Shown: positions 42,587 to 49,788 of the stretch, piece after piece
Position numbering within the stretch: position 1 is the first letter of the stretch
How the letters are laid out: every line of letters begins with the position of its first letter
Source: an uncultured Opitutaceae bacterium
Lineage (GTDB): Bacteria; Verrucomicrobiota; Verrucomicrobiia; Opitutales; Opitutaceae
DNA length: 64,000 nt
Reading direction: 5' to 3'
NCBI GenBank assembly: GCA_937902925.1
Contig: CALFNN010000103.1
Coordinates: 186,001 to 250,000, forward strand
Program-made: the position numbers and the translations under genes
Notes under the pieces: generated by a model
Database searches by the model: none
The model's input: the letters and a program-made list of their open reading frames with translations, nothing else
Told to the model about the DNA's origin: nothing

Positions 42587-44179
42587 TCATGACCGGGATT
42601 TCTTCGGAGCGGCGGGCTTTTTGGCGGGTTTGCCCGGGGCGGTGCCGATGCCGAAGGCTTCAGCATAGCGGCGGTGGATATAGTCGGAGGCGTCGCCCTG
42701 GGTGTGCGGCAGGCCGTCGTATTCGAGGCCGCCGGGGTGCACGTCCTGGGTCAGGGCATGGGCGCGGTGCAGCACATCGAGCTGGGTGGGATCGAGCGCG
42801 TGGTTGGCGGGATGCGCCGGGTCGCCGGGCGCGGCGGTGACGACGGGGAGGGCGGCCCGCGGCAACGCGGTGGGCGTGTCGGTGCGCGGGGCGGGAAGCT
42901 CGTTGACGAGATGGTCGAACGTGTTGGCGCTCGCATCGCGCTTCGTGAGCGGCGGCGCCTTGACGCCGAGGAGCTTTCGCGCAGTCGCCATCACGGACGT
43001 GTGCTGGTAGGGGGTGGAGTCGACGCGACCGGCCTTGATCCACGGCGAGCACAAGACCGCGGGCCCGCGAAAGCCGAGACGCGAGAAGTCGAAGACGGGT
43101 GCGTAGGAAACCTTGTTGCCGGGCGGCGGCGAGTTGAGGCCGTCCGGATTCGGGCCGGGCGGCGGCACGACGTGGTCGTAGAATCCGCCGTGCTCGTCGT
43201 AGCAGATGACGAGGAGCGTCTTGCTCCAGAGGGTGGAGTTGGCGCGCAACGCCTCGTAGACATCGGCGATGAAGTTGTCGCCGTAGCGGGCGTCCTGCGG
43301 AGCGTGCTGCGAATTCGCCATCGTGCCGTCGCTGCCGTTCATGAACTGCGGGATGATGAAGACGTAGTTCGCGAGCTTGCCGGCCTTCACGTCGGCGGCG
43401 AAGTCGGTGGCGTAGACCTTGAAATTGGCCTTTTGCTGGTTGACCTCGTTGAACTCGAGGACCTCGTTGTCGTCGTGCTGGTAAGTGGCCCAGGTGAGGC
43501 CGGCCTTCTGGATCTGGCCGTAGATCGTCGGGCCGTCGAATTTCTGCGACCACACGTTCATCGCATAGCCGAACGAAGTCGCCGCGTGCAGAAAGAGCCG
43601 GTTGGGCTGCGTCGGGCCGGGCACCTCGGAATACCAGTGGTCGCAAACGCAGAAGGCGTCGGCGAGCGCGTTGATCGAGGGCAGCCGCGCCGGCGGAAAC
43701 GACTGCATCACGACCTGGAGGATTTCATTGGTGACTGGTTTGACGTGGTCGGCGTAGGTGAGCTCGGTCTGGTAGTTGGACACGAAACCGTTGTTCGCCG
43801 GCGGGCTCGACGGGCCCGGGCCGTTCTTGTTGTTGCAGAGCTGGACGTTCGCGGCGTTGAGCGAATGCCCGGGACCCTGGCCGGCGAGCACGGCCCACGG
43901 CGCGCCGTTGTTGACGTAGAACGACGGGTTTTTGTCCGACTCGGGCTGGGCGGGGTTGAGGAGGTTGAACTCCTTGCCGGTGAGCCCCTCGACGCCCTTG
44001 CGATAGCCGAAGATGTGGTCGAAGGAGCGGTTCTCCATCATGAGCACGACGACGTGCTCGATGCGCGATTGGGACGAGGTCGCCGCGGAAGCGGCGGGAG
44101 GCGCGCCGGCCGCGGGACCGGAGGCGGGCGATTTTGGCTTCGCCGTCTTGGGCGAAGAGCCGGGGGAGGATTTCTTCAT
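42587..44179 (-). CDS. Alkaline-phosphatase-superfamily phosphoesterase (phospholipase C/acid phosphatase type, PF04185-like)
   Basis: A 530-residue protein. The hallmark IEHVVVLMMENRSFDHIFGY lies at residues 40-59 (metal/nucleophile region), and VICYDEHGGFYDHVVPPPG near residue 325 gives further metal ligands, followed by FRGPAVLCSPWIKAGRV. Relatives are non-hemolytic phospholipases C and acid phosphatases, usually exported by Tat. Here the N-terminus is a Lys/Pro/Ala/Ser-rich tract without a hydrophobic signal, which is odd. The C-terminal tail is also Lys/Pro-rich (GKPAKKPAAPKKS). It begins 23 bp after the second cytochrome gene. Confidence 0.9.
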   Translation of the reverse strand: MKKSSPGSSPKTAKPKSPASGPAAGAPPAASAATSSQSRIEHVVVLMMENRSFDHIFGYRKGVEGLTGKEFNLLNPAQPESDKNPSFYVNNGAPWAVLAGQGPGHSLNAANVQLCNNKNGPGPSSPPANNGFVSNYQTELTYADHVKPVTNEILQVVMQSFPPARLPSINALADAFCVCDHWYSEVPGPTQPNRLFLHAATSFGYAMNVWSQKFDGPTIYGQIQKAGLTWATYQHDDNEVLEFNEVNQQKANFKVYATDFAADVKAGKLANYVFIIPQFMNGSDGTMANSQHAPQDARYGDNFIADVYEALRANSTLWSKTLLVICYDEHGGFYDHVVPPPGPNPDGLNSPPPGNKVSYAPVFDFSRLGFRGPAVLCSPWIKAGRVDSTPYQHTSVMATARKLLGVKAPPLTKRDASANTFDHLVNELPAPRTDTPTALPRAALPVVTAAPGDPAHPANHALDPTQLDVLHRAHALTQDVHPGGLEYDGLPHTQGDASDYIHRRYAEAFGIGTAPGKPAKKPAAPKKSRS

Positions 44180-44202
44180 GGGAAGCGGAGGGCGGTCGCG
44201 GT

Positions 44203-45615
44203 TTATTTCTCGGGAGCGGGCGCCACCTTCTTGAACGTGCCGCGGTGGACGTGATTACCGTGTTCCCAATACTCGACGGCGTATTGGCCCTGGACGGTGG
44301 CGTTCTTGTAATCGATGAAGTTCTCGATGCTCTTCGAGAGCTGGAGGCTGTAGTCGAAGCTGACGGCCTTGCCCGGATCGAATGGCGTCGCGCAGGGGAC
44401 GTTGCGGAACCAGCGCATCCATGCGGCCGACGCGGGCTCGCCCTGTTTCGCCGGCGGATTGACGGGAGGGTTGTTGAGGAACGGCAGGATCGCGGAGACC
44501 TCGGGATACTCGGCCGTGCTGTGGCATGACATGCAACTCGAGACGGTGCTGTCGACCGGGCCGTTCAGGCGGAAGCCGAAGCCGAGGTGCGTCGGCGGCA
44601 GCTCGTTCTTGTCGGGGTTGATGATCGTCTCCTTGAGCAGAGGATTGGTTTTGGTCTCGGTCGGAGTCGGGTTGCTCAGGTAGACGTTGACCGTGGGATC
44701 GTCGCCCCACTGGATGCCGACGGGCACGAGGTTTTCCCAGCGGTTGGCGTTGTTCATGGCGCCGTTATACATGAAGTTGCCGAACACCCATCCGCCGGTG
44801 GATTGCGCGCGCGGATCGCGCACCATGATATCCATCTGGATGAGCTGGACCGGTGCGGTCACGCGCGAGGTGCCGGCGTCGGCCGCGGCGTCGGGCGTGT
44901 CGCTCGCGTAGACGTAGGCGTTCCACGAGACGGGGTTCTTGAGATAGGGCACTTCCTGTTCGCCGAGCGTTGTGAACAGAACCTTGGCGACGACCGCGCC
45001 GACCGGGAACCCGCGCCCGCCGCGGGTATAGGAAAGATCCGGCCGGTCGGCGTCGGCCCACACGCGGCCGATGGTGTAGCCACCGAGGTCGTTGTAGAAG
45101 CCGACGGCGTAGGCGTGGCTCGTTTGATACTGCTGCTGGGCGAGCATCTGCACGGAGATCGGCCCCTCCTGCGTCAGGCCGTGATAGCCCTCGCGGCCGG
45201 TCTCGCCCCAGTGCTGCCACGGCACGTGATACCAGTGGCGCACCTTGTTATCCTCGAGGAAGAAATCGTTTTCGACGCCGCCGGGGTGGCCGACATTGCC
45301 CTCGAACACATAGTCGCGAACCGCCATCAGGTAGGCGCGCCAGTCCTTCTTGAAATCTATCGCGAGGATTTTCTTCACCGCGGCATCGGGCTGCGGCTCG
45401 ACGTGCGGATAATCCTGGCTGAGGAGGAACACGCGGCCGGTGTAGGTGCCGGGCTCGATCATGTAGCCGAAGTCGGGAAAACGTGGCATGCCGCCACTCT
45501 CGGAATAAACCTCCGTGAGCATGGCGGTCGGTTGAGCAGTGGAGCGGGCGGCGAAGGTCAAGGCGGCGATGCAGGCCGCGAGACCGAAGCTGAGGCGGGA
45601 GGTTGGATTTTTCAT
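44203..45615 (-). CDS. Monoheme cytochrome c-like protein, paralogue 2
   Basis: A 470-residue paralogue of the protein encoded at 36355-37788. A signal peptide (residues 1-27, FGLAACIAALTFAARSTA), FPDFGYMIEPGTYTG, VRHWYHVPWQHWGETGREGY and a single CMSCH near residue 362 (STVSSCMSCHSTAEYP) align with the sister gene, as does the late block WMRWFRNVPCATPFDPG. It is the first gene of the nine-gene minus-strand run. The two paralogues differ mainly in the length of loops. It probably acts as a periplasmic electron carrier or heme enzyme; I cannot say which. Confidence 0.85.
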   Translation of the reverse strand: MKNPTSRLSFGLAACIAALTFAARSTAQPTAMLTEVYSESGGMPRFPDFGYMIEPGTYTGRVFLLSQDYPHVEPQPDAAVKKILAIDFKKDWRAYLMAVRDYVFEGNVGHPGGVENDFFLEDNKVRHWYHVPWQHWGETGREGYHGLTQEGPISVQMLAQQQYQTSHAYAVGFYNDLGGYTIGRVWADADRPDLSYTRGGRGFPVGAVVAKVLFTTLGEQEVPYLKNPVSWNAYVYASDTPDAAADAGTSRVTAPVQLIQMDIMVRDPRAQSTGGWVFGNFMYNGAMNNANRWENLVPVGIQWGDDPTVNVYLSNPTPTETKTNPLLKETIINPDKNELPPTHLGFGFRLNGPVDSTVSSCMSCHSTAEYPEVSAILPFLNNPPVNPPAKQGEPASAAWMRWFRNVPCATPFDPGKAVSFDYSLQLSKSIENFIDYKNATVQGQYAVEYWEHGNHVHRGTFKKVAPAPEK

Positions 45616-46085
45616 GACGGGTGGGAGGGAAAGAGTTGGGGCGCTGGACCCCGGGGACCGGTGTCGCGGGAGATGAACTGCGAGCGGCGCTTACACCGCA
45701 TGGTCGGTCCCCAAAGCATCCCTGGCATTTCGGTCGCGATTCGACCGTGCGCACCAGAACAAGGCACGGGCAGGTCGAGTTTGGGGAGTTCGCGCGAGAG
45801 GCGGCCTCGCGCGACACTGCCGGCATGGAGCCGCCCGAGTGGCGATGGGCAGGGCCGACTGGCCGGCCTCGGCCGCAGCCGCTTTCCTCGTGCTGTCATT
45901 CATGCGAGCGTGACCGCGGAACCGTAGTGGTCGGGAGGGAGGCGGACGTTTCTGATTGAGCTTGGATGAGTGGACCGATTCAGGGCTGAACCCGCGGGCG
46001 TCGCGAATCGCGCGCTGGCGTCGCTCCCGGTATCAAAACGCGATCAATTTGCCCGAGGCTTCGCCTCCGTGGGAATACTTAGTTT

Positions 46086-46145
46086 TACCGTATAAAAGGT
46101 AGCGCCCTACCTTTTAAAAGGTAGGGCGCTACCGTGCGAAAGGTA
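46086..46145. promoter_or_regulatory. Three phased TACC-N8-GGTA palindromes
   Basis: Reading along the plus strand: TACC-GTATAAAA-GGTA, spacer GCGCCC, TACC-TTTTAAAA-GGTA, spacer GGGCGC, TACC-GTGCGAAA-GGTA. Each unit is 16 bp, the spacers are 6 bp and are reverse complements of each other, so the period is 22 bp (two helical turns). The central 36 bp (46098-46133) form a perfect palindrome. This layout fits cooperative binding of a dimeric regulator; a mobile repeat (REP-like) element is the alternative. Confidence 0.6.
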
Positions 46146-46370
46146 GATGCGGGCCTTGACAAGGTGTCGCCCGTTTCCGGAGCGGAGTTCCGGCGGTCCA
46201 AACAAGGCCAAGCGCGTCGCGGCCCGATCGGCCGCGGGACGAATCGTCCTCCGCGACAGCACGGACGCCGGCCGGCGAGGCGGGCGGCGGCGCGTGTGTC
46301 GATGCCGGTTGTTCACCGGCCATCACGGATTCCCTGGCTGGCACTCGCGCCACCGTTCCGTGCCCGGGCC

Positions 46371-46404
46371 AAACAAAAGAGCCGCCCCACAACGGGCGGC
46401 TCTT
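46371..46404 (-). terminator. Probable rho-independent terminator on the minus strand
   Basis: A perfect 11-bp stem AAGAGCCGCCC / GGGCGGCTCTT with loop CACAAC. On the minus strand it is followed by TTGTTT, giving a reasonable T-rich tail. It is 271 bp beyond the MOSC stop, so it may end that transcript or belong to a lost gene. Confidence 0.65.
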
Positions 46405-46674
46405 CATGCTGTCCACAACCTGACACTTTACTATGAACTGTCGGGTGAGACGCGGTGTCGCGTCGCGGCGTTCACCTGCGGATGCGCAAGTAAGCGGATA
46501 AATATCGCACATTAGGCCAGGACGCCGGTGGGCGTCCGCCCCGAGGTAGAGACCTCTCGTCGCGACCGACGAGGTCCTGTGCGTTGGATCGTTGCGGCCA
46601 GGACGACACGAGGCGAAACGGCGCGCACGTTCGGTCGGCCCGGCCTCCCGAGGTGAGCGATGACGGAGCCGCCG

Positions 46675-47496
46675 TTATCTCAGGATCTCCACCGCGTCGC
46701 CGACGCACAGGATGCCAGACTTCGTTTCGTGGATTAGATTCTGGCCAAAATTGACGTCGGTCGGATCGTCGGCATCCCGGCGGTAAGTCGCCAGGGTGCG
46801 GAGCGGCTCCTTGCCGCGGTCGCCGGTGAACTGGTCCGTGGTGGTGATGATGCAGCGCGAGGACTGGCCGGCGGCGCGAAAAACGATCCCACCGATGCGG
46901 AACCGCGGCCAGGTGTCCTCGGCATAGGCGGGGCAACCCGCGATGACGAGATTGGGGCGAAACCGGTTCATCGGAATCGCGTCCTGGCCCCGGGCAAGGA
47001 GACGGTCGTTGAGATCGGCGAGCGACGCTTCGCTGATCGCGAGAAAGGGCGCGCCGTCGGCAAAGCTAAAATCGTCGCCGGGTCGCGCCGCGGATTTCAA
47101 GACGGGCCGGCGAAATGCCGGACCGATGCGAACGAGCCGGCAGGGAAAGTCGAGAAAGGCGCCGAGCCAGGCCGCCGCCGCGTCGCCGCAATCCTCGGCC
47201 TGCAGCCCTTCGCTTTTCCAAACGGCAACCGTGCGAAGGGGCGCATGGGAATCCGGGTTGCGCGAAACGACGACGCGTCCGGCACCCTCGGCTGAGAGCG
47301 TCAGCATGTCGCCGGCGATCGCGGGAGAGATGAGCGCCATCCGCGGAAGCGTGCGCTGCGTCAGGAACCGGCCGAATTCGTCCACCACCAGGAAGCGACG
47401 GTCGTCGACAAGGCCGAGCGCGTCGACGCCGGCCGAATCGAGCGCGCACGCGCGAAGGGATTTTACGGGATGAAGGAAAAGGCCGGAGAGATGCAT
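46675..47496 (-). CDS. MOSC domain protein (YcbX-like)
   Basis: A 273-residue protein with an N-terminal MOSC beta-barrel (MHLSGLFLHPVKSLRACALD, then LVDDRRFLVVDEFGRFLTQR) and a C-terminal MOSC domain. Conserved segments are FRPNLVIAGCPAYAEDTWPR and SSRCIITTTDQFTGDRGKEP, with the cysteine proposed to bind sulfur or the molybdenum cofactor, and VNFGQNLI. YcbX-type proteins reduce N-hydroxylated bases and use molybdenum cofactor. It stands alone on the minus strand. The ATG at 47496 begins the conserved N-terminus. Confidence 0.92.
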   Translation of the reverse strand: MHLSGLFLHPVKSLRACALDSAGVDALGLVDDRRFLVVDEFGRFLTQRTLPRMALISPAIAGDMLTLSAEGAGRVVVSRNPDSHAPLRTVAVWKSEGLQAEDCGDAAAAWLGAFLDFPCRLVRIGPAFRRPVLKSAARPGDDFSFADGAPFLAISEASLADLNDRLLARGQDAIPMNRFRPNLVIAGCPAYAEDTWPRFRIGGIVFRAAGQSSRCIITTTDQFTGDRGKEPLRTLATYRRDADDPTDVNFGQNLIHETKSGILCVGDAVEILR

Positions 47497-47836
47497 GGCA
47501 TGGTTCGGGCGCGCACGTCCGCCGACGATTGCCGTGACGCGTCGGACGAGTCGCAACACCAAAGCAACTGTGCCGCTCGGGAAATGCCGGCAACGGAGGT
47601 CACGGCACCCCCGCGACGGTCCGCCGCAACAGAGTCCGGACACGATGGACCTGGTGGTGAATGGGCGTGCCGGTCCGAGCGATGATCCCCGCTTCGTCAG
47701 ACTATGGGAACCTCGCGGGAATGCGCGCGGTGGTGGTGCCGGAAAAAACACCGTTATGCGAGGGCGAGACCGATATTCGTTAGAATCCAGCCGCCGTGCG
47801 GCGCGACGTGCGGCGCGACGATCGCGGGAAAGACTT
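47497..47836. other. 340-bp intergenic region upstream of the MOSC gene
   Basis: It lies between the end of the TPR gene and the start of the MOSC gene, both on the minus strand. An A/T-richer segment at about 47765-47790 could hold the MOSC promoter. A short direct repeat (GCGGCGCGACGT then GCGGCGCGACGA at about 47798-47821) lies near the TPR end. No credible ORF or terminator was seen. Confidence 0.45.
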
Positions 47837-49060
47837 TCATGGGAGCGCGGGCACGCCGGTCGGTCCCGGGCCGGCAAGGCGGTCGGCGATGGCGGAGAGA
47901 TCGGTGAGGGTGTGGAACGTGCGGGACAGCGGTTCGGCGGAATTGGCGACGAGGCAGCGCTCGTGCGCGGTGCGCCGTGCCCGCGTGAGAATCGCCTCGA
48001 CGAGGGCGGGCCGCTCGCGCGCGAGCACGTGGTTCTCATCGAGAAACTCGGCCAGAAAATGCGGCTGATACGAGGCGTAGAGAATCGCGCCCGTGTAGAA
48101 GAGCTGCGCGGCGGCAGGACGGAACGCAGTCCCGCAACGCCGCTCCCATCGCCGGGCGAGCGCGAGGCCGGCGTCGACGACATCGCCGGCCTCGGCGAGC
48201 AACCCCGCGGCGTCGCGATCCGGCGCGGACAACTCGCGCCCGACGATGGCAAGCAGGGCGTGGCGGGCGCCGAGCGAAACGTGGGCGAAGGCAAGGTGAT
48301 TTTCCGCGGTCGCGACCGTGAGGTCGAGGGCGAGGCACGCGGATGCGCGCGCCGCGGCGAGGTGCCGGCGCTCGCCGTTGCAAAGCAGGGCGCTGGCGCG
48401 GTTGAGGTGGGCGCCGGCGAGGTTCGCGCGATGCGAGATGTTTTCATCGAGAGGCAGCGTGACGAGCGTCGCGATCGCGCGATCGGCAGAGTCGAGAGCG
48501 GCGCGGGCAGACGAATCGGCGTCCCGACGCAGAAAGTCCAGGTCCTCGGGACGGTCGGAGGGGCCGGCCTCGTGGCCGCCGAGCAAAGCGCCCGCACGGT
48601 TGAGATATGCGGCACCGAGGGAATTGCGGAGTGCGTGGTCGGCGGGCGCGGCGACGGCGAGCGGCTCGAGGAGCGAGATCGTTTGATCGTAGGCAGCAAC
48701 CGCGGCCTCGGAATAAGTGCCACGTAATACGTGAAACTTTTGCAGGGCGTTGCCGCGATTCATCCAGGCGATGGCGAGGAGGCGGCCCACGCGCCCGTGC
48801 GACGAACTCAGAGGCCCGAACTCGTCGATTGGCATGCGCTCGCGACCGATGGCATCATCGGGCGATTCCGTTTCGGCGAGGGCAATGAGATGCGCGATGG
48901 CCCGGTTGTAGCAGGCGAGGGCGGCAAAGAGCTCGCCGTGCGACTCGTGGGATTGGCCGAGATGCAGCAGGTCGCTCGCCGGTTTCTCGGGGCCGGCGGC
49001 GTCGCTGTCGGGGGGCGCCACGCGGAGGTCCGGCCTCGGCAAATGCGGCGGAGAGCTCAC
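47837..49060 (-). CDS. TPR-repeat protein of the iron-uptake locus
   Basis: A 407-residue helical-repeat protein. Segments such as LLHLGQSHESHGELFAALAC-YNRAIAHL, RGTYSEAAVAAYDQTISLLE and LRNSLGAAYLNRAGALL have TPR spacing. The start is the GTG at 49060, which forms a GTGA overlap with the stop of the PiuC-like gene, so the two are translationally coupled; homology-free sequence upstream in this frame is not coding. In Pseudomonas the piuA-piuC region also carries a repeat protein. It has no signal peptide. Its function is unknown. Confidence 0.75.
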   Translation of the reverse strand: MSSPPHLPRPDLRVAPPDSDAAGPEKPASDLLHLGQSHESHGELFAALACYNRAIAHLIALAETESPDDAIGRERMPIDEFGPLSSSHGRVGRLLAIAWMNRGNALQKFHVLRGTYSEAAVAAYDQTISLLEPLAVAAPADHALRNSLGAAYLNRAGALLGGHEAGPSDRPEDLDFLRRDADSSARAALDSADRAIATLVTLPLDENISHRANLAGAHLNRASALLCNGERRHLAAARASACLALDLTVATAENHLAFAHVSLGARHALLAIVGRELSAPDRDAAGLLAEAGDVVDAGLALARRWERRCGTAFRPAAAQLFYTGAILYASYQPHFLAEFLDENHVLARERPALVEAILTRARRTAHERCLVANSAEPLSRTFHTLTDLSAIADRLAGPGPTGVPALP

Positions 49061-49737
49061 AACTGGGCCCACTGCCGGAGGAGGTTGTGGTAGACCCCGG
49101 TGAGTTGGACGACCGACGGGTGCAGCGCGCTTTCGACGCCGAGGCGCTGGATCGCGGTGTCCATTTCGAAGAGCATGGTGCGTTGCGCGTCGCGGCGGAT
49201 CAGGGATTGGATCCAGAAGAACGAGCAGAGCCGCGTGCCGCGCGTGACGGGCGTGACGCGGTGCAGGCTCGTGCCCGGATAGAGGATGGCGTGGCCGGCC
49301 GCGAGTTTTACGGACTTGGAGCCGTAGGTATCCTCGACGATGAGCTCGCCGCCGTCGTATTCCTCGGGACCGGCGAAGAAAAACGTGCACGAGAGATCGG
49401 TGCGCATGCGGTGGCCGGTGCCGGGGATGGTGCGGATCGCCCCGTCGACGTGGGTGCCGAAGTTCTGCCCGTCGGTGTAGCGGTTGAACATCGGGGGCAG
49501 AACGTGCAGCGGCAGCGCGGCGGACAGGAAGAGCGGGTTGGCCATCAGCGCGCGGGCGATCTGCTCGCCGACCTGGCGGGCGACGGGATGGTCGACCGGC
49601 AGCTGCTGGTTGTCCTTGACGCGGGCGCCCTGGTGGCCGGCGGTGGCGCGGCCGTCGATCCAGTCGGCGGCTTCGATGGCTTTGCGCGCGGCGGCGAGCT
49701 GGTCGGGCGGGAGGATGGTGGGAATTTCGAGGAGCAT
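49057..49737 (-). CDS. piuC: PKHD-type Fe(II)/2-oxoglutarate hydroxylase (PiuC/YbiX-like)
   Basis: A 226-residue dioxygenase. Metal ligands H96 and D98 (NFGTHVDGAIR) and H159 (PGTSLHRVTPV), with R169 for 2-oxoglutarate, are all present, as is the family start MLLEIPTILPPDQL and the FFAGPEEYDGGELIVEDTYG block. PiuC genes lie next to TonB-dependent siderophore receptors and are iron-regulated, as here. The gene starts 51 bp after the TonB receptor gene and overlaps the TPR gene by 4 bp. Confidence 0.94.
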   Translation of the reverse strand: MLLEIPTILPPDQLAAARKAIEAADWIDGRATAGHQGARVKDNQQLPVDHPVARQVGEQIARALMANPLFLSAALPLHVLPPMFNRYTDGQNFGTHVDGAIRTIPGTGHRMRTDLSCTFFFAGPEEYDGGELIVEDTYGSKSVKLAAGHAILYPGTSLHRVTPVTRGTRLCSFFWIQSLIRRDAQRTMLFEMDTAIQRLGVESALHPSVVQLTGVYHNLLRQWAQL

Positions 49738-49788
49738 ATTGGCGGGGATGAATGGGAACTCAGAGTGGCTTGGAGAACCGCCCCATCG

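Larger units (their letters stand above)
45616..46674. other. 1.06-kb region without a convincing gene
   Basis: This stretch separates the accessory run from the MOSC gene. It contains the triple TACC-N8-GGTA array (46086-46145), a GAGGC-TTC-GCCTC hairpin near 46055 and a terminator-type hairpin at 46377-46404. Short ORFs here (such as 45621-45959 plus and 46129-46512 minus) are rich in Arg/Pro/Gly and show no family similarity. The upstream part (45616-45700) must hold the promoter of the cytochrome-led run. Confidence 0.6.

Noticed and set aside
45621-46516. Several ORFs of 70-130 codons in the gene-free region
   Set aside because: They overlap each other on both strands, have Arg/Pro-rich composition, lack start signals and cross the palindromic array.
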